Origin: Paraburkholderia phenazinium | GTDB lineage: Bacteria > Pseudomonadota > Gammaproteobacteria > Burkholderiales > Burkholderiaceae | Assembly: GCF_900142845.1 (NCBI RefSeq) | Contig: NZ_FSRU01000001.1 | Span: 3,410,001-3,474,000, forward strand | Length of the DNA stretch: 64,000 nucleotides | Direction of reading: 5' to 3' | In this document: in pieces, positions 1-9,326 of the stretch | How the letters are laid out: the number at the start of each line of letters is the position of its first letter | Position numbering within the stretch: position 1 is the stretch's first letter | Position numbers and translations under genes: made by a program | The notes under the pieces: model-generated | What the model saw: the letters and a program-made list of their open reading frames with translations, nothing else | The model's database searches: none | What the model was told of the DNA's origin: nothing

Positions 1-797
1 GAAGTCCTCTGCGTTTCGCGTGGTGCCAGTCGAAGGCTGAATGGAGGCCATAGTTGCGGGCCGATCCTGACGAGCAGGCACAATGCTTTGACCCAGGCTG
101 TCCCGCACCCTTTGCGGAAGCCCTCAGGAACGCATACGCCAGCGCTCATCCAGGGAATCGCGCGCGTTGATGCTCCAAGCCTAGACACTATCCGCATCTG
201 CCGCCCCTCCCTCTATAGCCTGGTATTGGTGCATGCCACGCCACCAGATCTCTCGACGAGGAAGTGCGTAATTACAAGCGTCGTCGGACGATTGCAACAC
301 ATGGAACTCCGGGAAATACCTCATGACGGAACTGGACGATCCGATACGTCACAAGACGATCCGATAAGTCTGAAATCGAACACATCCTTACACTTGCTTC
401 ACATGAGCAGTTGCCGGAAGCGCAGGAGCAGTCGGCAAGCGTTGTCCGAATGATCTAGAACACGAGAGGTCTGTTCCTTCCTCCAATAGATGAAACCAGG
501 AGACGACGTCATGCTCACCCCACAAGAGAACGCAATACAACTCGAAACCATCAGACCGGGATGCGTGAACGCAACCAGCCGATTTTCGCTTTTCGCTGGG
601 TTTGCTTAAGGTTGAGAGGACGCTGACAGCATGGAGATCCAAGCCACGCTACGACCGCCGGACACCAGATTCTCCCGATGTCCACGTACGCACTCGTAAT
701 GCGAAGTGCTGATGTATGGAGTCCATCTTGATGCGTGACGAGCATCCCGCAACGCTGCAATAGCTGACGATTAAATTTCAAACAAGGAGACAAGATC
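1..797. other. Intergenic region without a recognisable gene, upstream of the sugar ABC operon
   Basis: No reading frame here resembles a known protein, and the frames present lack a convincing ribosome site. The stretch holds a pair of direct repeats around 335-370 (separate entry). Its right end carries the AAGGAG ribosome site (784-789) of the binding-protein gene. The promoter of the ABC operon should lie here, but I see no clear -35/-10 pair. Confidence 0.5.
335..370. promoter_or_regulatory. Operator-like tandem direct repeat upstream of the sugar ABC operon
   Basis: The 16-mer GACGATCCGATACGTC at 335-350 is repeated with one change as GACGATCCGATAAGTC at 355-370, a pitch of 20 bp or about two helical turns. 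The ends GACG and CGTC are inverted relative to each other. This is the usual layout of a binding site for a dimeric repressor or activator. It lies about 430 bp before the binding-protein gene, so it may instead control something to its left. Function is inferred. Confidence 0.4.
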
Positions 798-1874
798 GTG
801 ATTTCTCTCAAAACACCTCTTATTTCATTAGTTATACTAATTTCGACGGCAACGGCTGCACAGCCATCGTCCGCGCAGGTCGGCGATCTCAAGGATCCAC
901 AATACAAGCCGACCTCCGCACAACTGACCAAGGCTGGCGCATTCAAGAAAAGCCCTCCCTACAACGTCGTTTTGGCTATGCCTGGTCTTTTTACGACATG
1001 GTTAATCCAGGAAACCGAGGAGGTGCGCCACGAGGCAACGTTGCATCCCGAAATCGGGAAACTCACGGTGATATCGAGTGATTCGAATGCCGCCAGACAG
1101 GCTGCAGACCTCGAAGATCAGATAACGAAGGGCGTCGACGCCATCGTAGTATCGCCGGTTTCCTCGACCGCCATTAATGCGCAGATCGCCAAAGCGGCCG
1201 CGAAAGGGATTCCAGTTGTTACCTTCACGGCCACCGCCAGTTCAGACCAGGTCGCGGTCGCCGTGTTATCCGGCGGGGCTCCTGAAGGAAAGATCATGGC
1301 CGACTGGCTTGCAAAGCAACTGGGTGGCAAAGGTAGCATTTGGGCGTTTCGTGGCATCGCCGGAAACACAGAAGACACTGACCGCTACGCGGGACTCGCT
1401 CAGTCGTTGAAAGTAACCAGGTTGCCGGTCTCTGCCGAAGTCTATGCCGACTGGAACTATGCCAAGGGCAAACAGGCATGTGAAAGCCTGCTCCTTTCAG
1501 GAAAGCCGGTCGACGGCATCTGGGCCTCCGGAGGTGAGATGTCGCGAGGATGCCTGGAGGTTTTCCAGGAAGTCGGAAAAGCTCCAGTTCCTGTGACGGG
1601 TGAGGGCAACAATGGCTTTCTCAGAGCCGCCCAGAAGTCGGGGGGACCGTTTGTAGCATATATCTACCCTCCGTCCCTGGGACCGGTCGCACTTCGAGCG
1701 GCATTGTTGCTCCTTGAAGGTGACCAGATGTATCGAAGCTACTGGAGCGACGGGGGAGAAGTCATCACACGCGAGAACCTGACCAAGTATTACCGTCCCG
1801 ACCTGAACGACTCCTACTGGGTGGGTTCGTTGCTTCCGGATGCAACGCTTAAGCACCTCTATCAAAACAAATAG
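798..1874 (+). CDS. Sugar ABC transporter periplasmic substrate-binding protein (Peripla_BP_4 / ribose type)
   Basis: This 358-residue protein starts with a GTG preceded by AAGGAG at 8 bp. Residues 1 to about 27 form a signal peptide ending near the PSSAQ stretch. The body reads like a type-1 periplasmic binding protein: a segment about GVDAIVVSPVSSTAINAQI, followed by KGIPVVTFTATA, is typical of the RbsB/Peripla_BP_4 fold, where these loops contact the sugar. It would capture the ligand in the periplasm and hand it to the two permeases encoded downstream. Tryptophans and acidic residues in the pocket do not identify the ligand. The ATPase gene follows after 60 bp, so the genes are probably co-transcribed. 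Substrate is unknown; the neighbouring SDR genes suggest a sugar or polyol. Confidence 0.88.
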   Translation: MISLKTPLISLVILISTATAAQPSSAQVGDLKDPQYKPTSAQLTKAGAFKKSPPYNVVLAMPGLFTTWLIQETEEVRHEATLHPEIGKLTVISSDSNAARQAADLEDQITKGVDAIVVSPVSSTAINAQIAKAAAKGIPVVTFTATASSDQVAVAVLSGGAPEGKIMADWLAKQLGGKGSIWAFRGIAGNTEDTDRYAGLAQSLKVTRLPVSAEVYADWNYAKGKQACESLLLSGKPVDGIWASGGEMSRGCLEVFQEVGKAPVPVTGEGNNGFLRAAQKSGGPFVAYIYPPSLGPVALRAALLLLEGDQMYRSYWSDGGEVITRENLTKYYRPDLNDSYWVGSLLPDATLKHLYQNK

Positions 1875-1934
1875 TCTCCAACCCGGCAGGCGTCCCTCCC
1901 ATGTGCATTCTGTCCCTGACACACGGAGTCAAAC

Positions 1935-3497
1935 ATGCTGTATCAAGCTGAAAAAGCCCCGCATCGGAAGGCGTGGCCACCGCTTATCGAAGGCATCGAC
2001 ATTTCCATGAATTTTGGAAATACGCGCGCGGTTTCTCGTGTTTCAATAGCCGGCCACGCTGGCTCCGTTCATGCCGTGACTGGCGAAAATGGTGCTGGCA
2101 AGTCGACCTTCATGAAGATTCTCGCTGGTGTGTATCGGCCGAGCGCCGGCGAATTGCGCATGCATGGCAAAACCATAACGCTGCGCAATCCACGCAGTGC
2201 CCGAGAGCATGGCATTTCCACGATATTCCAGGAATTCACTCTGCTGCCCAATCTGACTATCGCCGAAAACATTTTCATCGGACGCGAGTCTGGCAGGCGC
2301 GGATGGATCAACAGGAAGCAAATGCATGAACGTGCGAGTCGTACATTGAACTCCCTCGGCGTAGACATCGATCCTGGGACGCTCGCAGGCAGCCTTTCCG
2401 TGAGCGAACAGCAACTCGTGGAGATCGCCAAGGGCATCACGACAGATGCGTCGGTATTCATTTTTGATGAACCTACGGCAGCACTAAATGGTCCCGAGGT
2501 GAAAAAGCTTGAGACACTCATCAAGGACCTGCAGGCAAGAGGCAAATCCATCTTCTATATTAGCCACCGACTCGATGAAATCTTTCGATTGTGCGACACC
2601 GTCACCGTGCTGAAGGATGGGCAGCATGTTCTTACGACTCCTTGCAGCGAACTGGATGAACACACACTCGTCACGCTGATGGTCGGTCGCCCTATCGAGG
2701 ACCTCTTCCCGCACAGGTCGTCTGGCCAGCTATCCAGTGCGTTGCGATGTGAACGCCTGAATTCCGGTCCTGGACGCAGCGCCGTGAATTTGAATCTGAA
2801 CCGACGAGAGATTGTCGGACTCGTTGGACTGGAGGGACAAGGGCAGCGGGAAATCATCCGGGCCGCAGCAGGTCTCATGCAAACACCGCATGCGACGATT
2901 GAAAAATTCAATAGCGTCGGCAAAGCCCATCCAGTCGACCCGAGTGCCGGCGTGGCGCGGCGCCTCGCCCACGGGATAGCCTTCGTACCCGGCGACCGCA
3001 AAGCGGAAGGCCTGTACCTGGATCTCTCGGTTGCGGAAAACGTCGTTATAGGCACCTATCGGGATAGTGCGCTATACGGCCACGCTTCAGCCCAATCTTC
3101 GCTTGTAGAAGACGTCATTGCGCGGATCGGTCTCAAGGTAAAGCATCCAAAGCAGTCTGTCACAACCCTTTCTGGCGGGAATCAGCAAAAGGTTCTACTG
3201 GCACGAGCGCTAATCGCTGACATCGACATCCTGCTCATCGAGGAGCCAACCCGCGGCGTAGACGTAGGCGCCAAGGCAGATATCTATCGGCTACTACGCG
3301 GATTTGCCGACGAGGGTGGAGCGGTACTCGTCGGCTCCAGCGAACTGACAGAACTCATCGGGCTGTGTGACCGTATTCTTGTCGTGCGGGCAGGCACTAT
3401 TGTCGCTGAAATTGATGGCACTCAAGCATCAGAAGAAACTGTCATGTCGCACGCGCTCGGCGTCTCACAGCGACAATCAACGGAGAAGACGCAATGA
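1935..3497 (+). CDS. Sugar ABC transporter ATP-binding protein, two ATPase domains (RbsA/MglA/XylG type)
   Basis: At 520 residues it has the usual length of double-domain sugar importer ATPases. The N-terminal domain has a full Walker A (GENGAGKS), a signature region (LSVSEQQLVEIAKG) and Walker B with DEPTAAL. The C-terminal domain has the degenerate Walker A GLEGQGQRE, as is normal for this family, but a good signature (LSGGNQQKVLLARAL) and EEPTRGVDVG. It powers the importer from the cytoplasmic face. The start is supported by GGAG 7 bp upstream. Its stop overlaps the next start by four bases (ATGA), which implies translational coupling to the permease. Confidence 0.95.
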   Translation: MLYQAEKAPHRKAWPPLIEGIDISMNFGNTRAVSRVSIAGHAGSVHAVTGENGAGKSTFMKILAGVYRPSAGELRMHGKTITLRNPRSAREHGISTIFQEFTLLPNLTIAENIFIGRESGRRGWINRKQMHERASRTLNSLGVDIDPGTLAGSLSVSEQQLVEIAKGITTDASVFIFDEPTAALNGPEVKKLETLIKDLQARGKSIFYISHRLDEIFRLCDTVTVLKDGQHVLTTPCSELDEHTLVTLMVGRPIEDLFPHRSSGQLSSALRCERLNSGPGRSAVNLNLNRREIVGLVGLEGQGQREIIRAAAGLMQTPHATIEKFNSVGKAHPVDPSAGVARRLAHGIAFVPGDRKAEGLYLDLSVAENVVIGTYRDSALYGHASAQSSLVEDVIARIGLKVKHPKQSVTTLSGGNQQKVLLARALIADIDILLIEEPTRGVDVGAKADIYRLLRGFADEGGAVLVGSSELTELIGLCDRILVVRAGTIVAEIDGTQASEETVMSHALGVSQRQSTEKTQ

Positions 3498-4423
3498 ACC
3501 CATTCGGTCCCAACTCCCGCTCCGGCCTTAAACCCTACGTCGTGTCGATGCCGATCGCGCTTATCGTTGGGCTTTCCTTTGCCGCCACCGATTTCCTGAA
3601 TCGCGGCAATCTTTCTAATCTCTCGGCCCAGATCGCACCGCTTGCAATTGCTACATTGGGCCAGTTGCTGGTCGCCCTGGTGGGCGGAATCGACCTGTCC
3701 GTTGGTTCAGTAATCAGTCTGACTACCTGCGTCGCCTCCGCTTCTGTCGGGTCAACCGCGGGTATCGCACTCGCTCTTTTATTGGGTTGTGTCATCGGTA
3801 TCGCCAACGGTCTCGCGGTGTCCGTGGCCCGTATGCATCCGATTATCGCCACGCTCAGTTCCATGACGTTCGTCCAGGGACTGGCGTTGTACTGGCTCCC
3901 AACGGCCGGAGGGCTTGCTCCTCCGTTCTTACCGGCCTTCATCAACTCGACTATCGCCGGCCTGCCGGTCAGCATATTGCTGCTACTAGGCTGCGTGATA
4001 GTCGTAGGGTGGCTTCTCGCCCGTACGCGTTTTGGTCTACGCCTTTATGCGGTCGGCGCACACCCGCGCAACGCATCGCTTAACGGCGTAACGGACCGTC
4101 AGATCATCGTTGCAGCGTACGCTGCCGGAGGTCTGTTTGCCGCTTGTGCTGGTGTTGTACTTACAGGTCGAATCGGCGCTGGCGACCCCGTCATAGGAGC
4201 GCAGTTCGCACTCGCAACGATTACAGCCGTCGCGCTTGGCGGAGTCCAATTCTCCGGCGGAATCGGCAGTGCCGTGGGAGCATTTTGCGGCGTTCTCACC
4301 TTGGGCCTGATGCGCAATGGAATGAACCTTGTTGGTATCGACGCGTTCCTGCAATCTGCCGCTACTGGGGTGCTATTGCTCATTGCTATCAGCTTTCAGC
4401 GTCGAACGATCATAGGGTTTTAA
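3494..4423 (+). CDS. Sugar ABC transporter permease (RbsC/BPD_transp_2 family)
   Basis: A 309-residue very hydrophobic protein with eight to ten predicted membrane segments. It carries the family hallmark GGIDLSVGSVISLT near residues 70-85, a conserved loop of ribose/xylose-type permeases, and the later YAVGAHPRNASLNGV segment matching the cytoplasmic loop that meets the ATPase. It forms half of the inner-membrane channel together with the following permease. The start overlaps the ATPase stop by four bases. Confidence 0.94.
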   Translation: MNPFGPNSRSGLKPYVVSMPIALIVGLSFAATDFLNRGNLSNLSAQIAPLAIATLGQLLVALVGGIDLSVGSVISLTTCVASASVGSTAGIALALLLGCVIGIANGLAVSVARMHPIIATLSSMTFVQGLALYWLPTAGGLAPPFLPAFINSTIAGLPVSILLLLGCVIVVGWLLARTRFGLRLYAVGAHPRNASLNGVTDRQIIVAAYAAGGLFAACAGVVLTGRIGAGDPVIGAQFALATITAVALGGVQFSGGIGSAVGAFCGVLTLGLMRNGMNLVGIDAFLQSAATGVLLLIAISFQRRTIIGF

Positions 4424-4427
4424 TACC

Positions 4428-5402
4428 ATGCCAGCAATCACAGTCCAACAAACTCCCGATAGCCAACGCGCCGCTCGCAGACTCTATGGCTTTCTCTCTA
4501 ATCAACCGCCATCCTGGTATGGCCTCGGAATTCTGCTGCTAGTGGCCTGGGCAACGCGCCCGGCCCTGCTCTCCCCGTTGCTGCTTCTTGCAATCCTGAA
4601 GCAGGGTGCGATCCTGGGTGTAGTCACCATAGGACAGTCTCTGGTGGTCCGGAGTCGTTCCATCGACCTTTCAATCAGTGGGGTCGTCGTAGTCGTCATC
4701 TGGATAGTCACCAGCGGGGCAATCCCGCTGCCGGTTCCCGCTCTGGTCTTCCTGGCGCTGCTTTCGGGGGCACTCATCGGAACCATCAACGGCCTGATCA
4801 TCACTCGCCTCCGGGCGTCGGCGGTAGTCGTCACGCTCGCGATGGCCATCGTCCTAACAGGCTCCGTCGTTGCAGCGAGCCAATACCATCAACCCGGCGA
4901 AACACCCGACCTTCTGCGGATCGTGGGTTCGGGTCGCATCGGGTCGCTTCCGATCGCGGCGATTGTGTGGGTCGCAGTGCTCATCCCATTCGCCCTTAGC
5001 TTGCGCACGTGCGTGTTCGGTCGCTATCTAGACGCGGTTGGATCCAACCCGACCGCCGCAACCGTGTCCGGCATACCAAGCCTTCGCGTCATGTCGATTA
5101 CCCATATCTTCTCTGGACTGACAACCGCATTGGCCGCTCTTTTGCTCGTTGGCTCAGTCTCGGTGGGCAACACGAACATCGGTCAGGACATGGTACTTAA
5201 CTCGCTGGCGGCAGTCATTCTCGGTGGCGTGAGTTTCGGCAGCGGTAAGGGACGCATGCTGGGGCCGGCTGTCGGCGCATTCATGCTTACCTACCTTTTT
5301 AGCCTGTTAATCGGTTTTGGACTCGGCGCCGCCGGTCAAGCCATGGTCCAAGGAGCAATTATTGCGCTAGCCGCACTTGTCTTCACATTTCGAAGCCGGT
5401 GA
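4428..5402 (+). CDS. Second sugar ABC transporter permease (RbsC family)
   Basis: This 324-residue membrane protein is a diverged paralogue of the preceding permease. The GGIDLSVG hallmark is altered to SRSIDLSISGVVVV, and the loop DAVGSNPTAATVSGI corresponds to YAVGAHPRNASLNGV of its partner. Importers with two different permeases plus a double ATPase are common in Burkholderiaceae and probably assemble as a heterodimeric channel. It starts four bases after its neighbour. The N-terminal 30 residues before the first membrane segment are polar. Confidence 0.93.
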   Translation: MPAITVQQTPDSQRAARRLYGFLSNQPPSWYGLGILLLVAWATRPALLSPLLLLAILKQGAILGVVTIGQSLVVRSRSIDLSISGVVVVVIWIVTSGAIPLPVPALVFLALLSGALIGTINGLIITRLRASAVVVTLAMAIVLTGSVVAASQYHQPGETPDLLRIVGSGRIGSLPIAAIVWVAVLIPFALSLRTCVFGRYLDAVGSNPTAATVSGIPSLRVMSITHIFSGLTTALAALLLVGSVSVGNTNIGQDMVLNSLAAVILGGVSFGSGKGRMLGPAVGAFMLTYLFSLLIGFGLGAAGQAMVQGAIIALAALVFTFRSR

Positions 5403-5405
5403 TAC

Positions 5406-5425
5406 GTCGCCTTGCGCAAAGCGAC
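5406..5425. repeat. Twenty-base inverted repeat between permease and porin genes
   Basis: The sequence GTCGC-CTTGCGCAAA-GCGAC is self-complementary apart from one C/A mismatch, with TTGCGCAA at its centre. It begins four bases after the permease stop and lies about 70 bp before the porin ribosome site. It could be a small intercistronic hairpin that stabilises the upstream message or a protein-binding palindrome. It has no T-run, so it is not a classical terminator. Confidence 0.45.
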
Positions 5426-5493
5426 ATAGCGCATGAAGTTCGACACGAAGAAGACCTGGCCGCCGCTCGCGGCCTCATTACAAGGAGACAGTA

Positions 5494-6630
5494 GTGAAAA
5501 GAAACACTCTTGCGGCACTGCCGCTGGCGCTCGCAATGGCAGGCGCTCATGCCCAAAGCACCGTCACGCTCTACGGCGTAATCGACGTCGGCATCGATTA
5601 CGCGAACAACGTTGTCAGCGGCTCAAACGGGAACGTTGTGCCCGGCAGCGGTGGCAAGCTCACGCAGATGCAAAGCGGCGTTCCCCTCGGTAGCCGGTGG
5701 GGCCTTCTCGGCACGGAAGACCTTGGTGGTGGCAATCAGGCGATCTTTCGGCTCGAAAGCGGCTTTGACGCGGCGACGGGAGGTTTGGGCGGTGGTCTGG
5801 CGTTTTCCCGTAATGCTTATGTCGGCATCAAGTCCAATCAATACGGTCAGCTAACGTTTGGCAAGCAATGGGATGCATCCGTCGACATCGTCGAGCCGTT
5901 CACGCTGAACGGCCAGTATGGCGGCTGGTACTTCGCACACCCGAACGATATGGACAATCTAGACAACGGATTCCCAATCAACAACTCGGTCAAGTATGTG
6001 AGCCCCAATCTCGTGGGTTTTACGTTCGAGGGTCACTACTCGTTCGGGGGTGTTGCCGGCCAGTTCTCCAACAACTCTTCGTACAGTGCGGCCGCGGGTT
6101 ACTCGCATGGCACGTTCAGTGCGGGCGTCAGCTACCTTCGCATCAACGATCCGATCACGGCGGTCGCCGGCTATGGCAGCGGCGGCGGCTACGTCAACAC
6201 GATCTACGGCGACGCACTCGCGAACGCGCGTTATCAGGGTGCTCTGTCGGCCGGCGCCGCCTACGTGCTTGGTTCGCTCAAGGTCGGGGCCGACTATTCG
6301 AACGTCGATTTTGCCGCGGGCCCTGGAGGACATGACCTGCACTTCCAAAACTATGAGGTATCGGGTATCTACTCGGTCAACTCCGCGTTGATCATCGGGG
6401 CTGGATATACATTCACGACCGGCCTCGAGCATGCAACCGACACGTCGCCGAAGTACCACCAGGTTAACCTGATTGCGCAATACAGTCTCTCGAAGCGCAC
6501 GTCCGTCTACGTAATGGGAATCTACCAACACGCCGCTGGGGCCGCCCAATACGCGCAGATAACGTCCTTCAACCCATCCAGCACGCAAAACCAGGTTGTC
6601 ACTCGCGTCGGCATCACACACTCATTTTGA
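5494..6630 (+). CDS. Outer-membrane porin (Gram-negative porin, Burkholderia OpcP/Omp38 type)
   Basis: A 378-residue porin starting with GTG 5 bases after AAGGAG. Residues 1-20 form a signal peptide ending in AHA, followed by QSTVTLYGVIDVGIDY, the first beta-strand signature of betaproteobacterial trimeric porins. Alternating beta-strand patterns run to the end, and the last residue is phenylalanine (THSF), the outer-membrane assembly signal. It sits 90 bp behind the ABC permease in the same direction, so it probably provides the outer-membrane route for the same sugar. A second porin of the same family lies at 47556-48716. Confidence 0.95.
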   Translation: MKRNTLAALPLALAMAGAHAQSTVTLYGVIDVGIDYANNVVSGSNGNVVPGSGGKLTQMQSGVPLGSRWGLLGTEDLGGGNQAIFRLESGFDAATGGLGGGLAFSRNAYVGIKSNQYGQLTFGKQWDASVDIVEPFTLNGQYGGWYFAHPNDMDNLDNGFPINNSVKYVSPNLVGFTFEGHYSFGGVAGQFSNNSSYSAAAGYSHGTFSAGVSYLRINDPITAVAGYGSGGGYVNTIYGDALANARYQGALSAGAAYVLGSLKVGADYSNVDFAAGPGGHDLHFQNYEVSGIYSVNSALIIGAGYTFTTGLEHATDTSPKYHQVNLIAQYSLSKRTSVYVMGIYQHAAGAAQYAQITSFNPSSTQNQVVTRVGITHSF

Positions 6631-6633
6631 AGG

Positions 6634-6697
6634 CGGCGCCGCGGCAACGTGGTCCGTTTCGTGCCCGCAGTTGTCGCCGCGTCACCCTCAACTTGCC
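6634..6697 (-). repeat. Dispersed repeat A, copy 1
   Basis: Read on the minus strand this 64-bp stretch closely matches plus-strand 9799-9865. Shared blocks include TTGAGGG, GCGRCGACAA, GCGGG, CCACGTTG and CGGCGC. By eye about three quarters of the positions agree. It begins directly after the porin stop. No protein function is suggested; it looks like a degenerate intergenic repeat. Confidence 0.5.
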
Positions 6698-6835
6698 ACC
6701 AACGCGACAACACTACTATGAATGGGAACGGTCGGAGTGTGCCTTTTCCGGTTGCCGGCGGTTCGCCCCGCGCTTTGCAGAACAACCGCCGTCTCCGACC
6801 GGTTTCGAACGCTTTCAGTACGCCGGAATCCGCCG

Positions 6836-7621
6836 TTACAGCACCAGCCAGCCTCCACTAATTTGCAGCGAAATTGAACTGACATACCGGCTCTCGTCTG
6901 AGGCCAGGTAGACCGCCCCCATCGCAACGTCGTGTGGCGTCCCAAGCGCACCGAGCGGAATGAGCGCCGTGAACGTGGCTCGTGCTGCTTCCGGGTCCGA
7001 AAACTCGCCACGACGCGCAGCACCCTTTAAAATCGAATCCATCATGCCGCCGTCACCCGTCTCAATCTGGCCCGGCATGATGCTGTTGCAGCGAATGCCG
7101 AACGGAGCGCCGTGCGCCGCTACAGACCAACTAAGGTGGCGAACCGCTGCTTTGCTCACACCATATGCGACCTCAAACGGCGTTGCGAGTACTGCGGCAA
7201 TCGAGGAGATGTTGACGATGGACCCTCCGCCCGCACGCTTCATTGCAGGAATTACGCTACGGCACCCAAGCATCACCGACTCGACGTTGACCAGTTGGAT
7301 GCGACGGAATTCGTCGACCTGCGTGGTCTCCGGGTTTACGTTCTCCGTGGACCCCAGAATGCCTGCATTGTTCACAAGAACATCGATGCGACCATGCTTC
7401 TTTTCGATTTCATCGATGACCTGCGTCCATTGCTCCTCGCTCGTGACATCCTGAACCACCGACGAACACCCGATTTCTTCAGCGGATTCATCCAACAGAC
7501 GCTCGCTGATATCCGAAATGATGACCGTTGCGCCCTCGTCCTTGAAGGCCTTGGCTGTCGCATGTCCAATCGCTCCTCCCCCGCCGGTAACCAGACACAC
7601 CTTGTTCGAAAGCCTGTTCAT
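6836..7621 (-). CDS. SDR-family NAD(P)-dependent oxidoreductase (classical)
   Basis: A 261-residue short-chain dehydrogenase. The cofactor motif is TGGGGAIG at residues 12-19, NNAG at 84-87, the catalytic Ser140 and the YGVSK motif with Tyr153 and Lys157. The aspartate at the end of strand 2 (IISD) points to NAD rather than NADP. The start chosen is preceded by GGAG; a longer in-frame extension upstream adds 28 residues without a ribosome site. The C-terminus ISGGWLVL is a normal end. It is convergent with the porin gene and probably oxidises an alcohol or sugar taken up by the importer; this is inferred from position. Confidence 0.92.
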   Translation of the reverse strand: MNRLSNKVCLVTGGGGAIGHATAKAFKDEGATVIISDISERLLDESAEEIGCSSVVQDVTSEEQWTQVIDEIEKKHGRIDVLVNNAGILGSTENVNPETTQVDEFRRIQLVNVESVMLGCRSVIPAMKRAGGGSIVNISSIAAVLATPFEVAYGVSKAAVRHLSWSVAAHGAPFGIRCNSIMPGQIETGDGGMMDSILKGAARRGEFSDPEAARATFTALIPLGALGTPHDVAMGAVYLASDESRYVSSISLQISGGWLVL

Positions 7622-7924
7622 AACATATCTCCATTTAAGTATCATTAGCGTCCAGAGCCGTAAGCGGCACCAAGACGCGAAGGTGACTACGTAATTCCTT
7701 CTCAAGACCCACGTGTTTGCTGGCCAGCTCGCCGGTAATGGCGAGCGGACCTAACCCAAAAACAAGACAAAGTCCAATGGACCAGTTAGCGACGATGTAA
7801 GCGAAGCTCAGCCCTCATTCATGCTCGAGAAAGCTCACATCTTGCGTGTTGACTTCACTCAGGGATGTCTCTTTCGTTCGAATGTCCGTTACCTGAGATT
7901 CGGATTGAGGCGTCCCGCGTTTTC
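7622..7924. other. Intergenic region upstream of the SDR gene
   Basis: About 300 bp between the SDR start and the NIPSNAP stop, both on the minus strand. It contains the GGAG ribosome site of the SDR and presumably a promoter. I see no other feature here. Confidence 0.4.
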
Positions 7925-8248
7925 TCATCGCAGCGCGGAAAACGTAGTGGGCGTCAATGTTTTCGCCGAGAACGATTCGACGATCGGGCCGTCACGCTCG
8001 GAACTCAGCTTCGCTTCCAGCCAGCGTGGGTCTTTCAGAAACGCCCCCATCTTTTCGGCGCGTTCGGCCTCGCTGTTCCACTTCAGCAGATAAATCAGTT
8101 CGGACTTACTGTCTGCTTCGGTGGTCCAGAATCCGATTGTCTGGATGCCCAGTTCATGAAAGATACCCAGTACCGGATGTTCGAATCGTTCCGCGACAGC
8201 GTGGAGCCGACCGGGCGTACAGATATAGGTGCGCAGTTCGTAGAACAT
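7925..8248 (-). CDS. NIPSNAP-family protein
   Basis: A 107-residue protein starting MFYELRTY, the hallmark opening of the NIPSNAP ferredoxin-like fold. Further family features are the PGRL turn, an interior IGFWTTE strand and a YLLKWNSEAER segment. The start has GGGAGG about 12 bases upstream; a longer version by 12 residues is possible. NIPSNAP proteins in bacteria usually accompany dehydrogenase or hydrolase operons and their exact activity is not established. It is one residue-poor domain with no signal peptide, so it is cytoplasmic. It lies between two SDR genes on the same strand and is probably part of the same catabolic set. Confidence 0.82.
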   Translation of the reverse strand: MFYELRTYICTPGRLHAVAERFEHPVLGIFHELGIQTIGFWTTEADSKSELIYLLKWNSEAERAEKMGAFLKDPRWLEAKLSSERDGPIVESFSAKTLTPTTFSALR

Positions 8249-8606
8249 CTCAATCAACCTCCCTTCTTCATGTGGAAAACACATTTGGATAACTAATTTT
8301 ATTACGACTGTCAGTGCAGGGATTTTCGCCTTCCTGACTCCACTCTAACGCGGCGTCTACGATCGACGTCCGCCATTGCGAATCAATTACAGATGGGCTG
8401 CCACCACTTCGTCCGCTTCAAACGGATGGGCTACACAGAATCTTTCGCAATAGTCATTTCCTAAATAGTCCTATGTAAGTTGTGGTGATTGATGCATCAA
8501 ACATCCATCGTCGTTAGCTACTTTTCCGTGGATGCCCCCTGTTTCGACTGAGCCGAGCGGCAAGTCACCGCAAAGCCACTCGGTACATTTACATGGCGAC
8601 AATGCC
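8249..8606. other. Intergenic region upstream of the NIPSNAP gene
   Basis: No gene is seen in these 358 bp. A perfect 12-bp palindrome TTGATGCATCAA lies at 8489-8500, in an A+T-richer stretch. It could be an operator for the leftward NIPSNAP-SDR transcript, but nothing else supports that. Confidence 0.35.
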
Positions 8607-9326
8607 TCAGCCTACTGCTAACCCTCCATCGGCTACCACTACCTGACCGGTCGTGAAGCCGCCTCGCATCAGATAGAGGTAAGCTTCGGCGACTTCATGA
8701 GGTTCACCGGCATGCTTAACGAGCAGACTCTGTTCCGCACTTTGGAATATCGCTTCACGGGCGGCCTCGGGAAAGGTATTCCAAAGTTCAGTCTTGACCG
8801 TTCCTGGGCAAACTACATTGACCCGCAGCGGCGCCAGTTCTACTGAAAGGGCACGCGCGAGCGCTTCAACCGCCCCACAGACGCTCGAAACCACCGACAT
8901 GCTCTTAAGAGGGCGTTGCGATGTCATCCCCGAAGTAAGGACGATCGAGCCACCCTCGCGAATTTTTCCTGCACCGTATTTTGTGGCCAGAAAGGCGCCC
9001 CAGTAGCGAACTCCAAAAAACCTTTGCGCTTCCTCAAAGCTCATGTCTTTCTGATTGACCGCTCGCAAAGGATCGCCGGCGGTATACACGAGGTGATCAT
9101 ATGCTCCGATCTTTTCAAAGTATGACTTGATGCTGTCCTCATCCAGCAGGTTGATCACGTGCCCTTCAGCACTCGAGGGGAGCTTGTCCTTCGCCTGCTC
9201 TATCTGCGCCTGACTATTAGATGCAATGACCACGAGTGCACCTTCATCTGCCGCTGCTTTCGCCGTCGCGAAACCGAGTCCCGACGATCCACCGAGAATC
9301 ACAATCCGTTTATCTTTAAGCGACAC
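8607..9326 (-). CDS. Atypical SDR-family protein lacking the catalytic Tyr-Lys pair
   Basis: A 239-residue Rossmann protein with a good cofactor motif GGSSGLG at residues 12-18 and the SDR C-terminal pattern (GQVVVADGGLAVG). The usual NNAG is YTAG. Where classical SDRs have YxxxK the sequence reads SSVCGAVEALARAL, so neither the tyrosine nor the lysine is present. Such divergent SDRs exist in proteobacteria; they may use other residues or be non-catalytic. GAGGAAAC precedes the start by a few bases. It is on the same strand as the NIPSNAP gene, about 360 bp downstream. Confidence 0.85.
   Translation of the reverse strand: MSLKDKRIVILGGSSGLGFATAKAAADEGALVVIASNSQAQIEQAKDKLPSSAEGHVINLLDEDSIKSYFEKIGAYDHLVYTAGDPLRAVNQKDMSFEEAQRFFGVRYWGAFLATKYGAGKIREGGSIVLTSGMTSQRPLKSMSVVSSVCGAVEALARALSVELAPLRVNVVCPGTVKTELWNTFPEAAREAIFQSAEQSLLVKHAGEPHEVAEAYLYLMRGGFTTGQVVVADGGLAVG

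Noticed and set aside
88..453. 121-codon open frame in the first 800 bp
   Set aside because: It has no ribosome site and no recognisable domain, and it spans the operator-like direct repeats.
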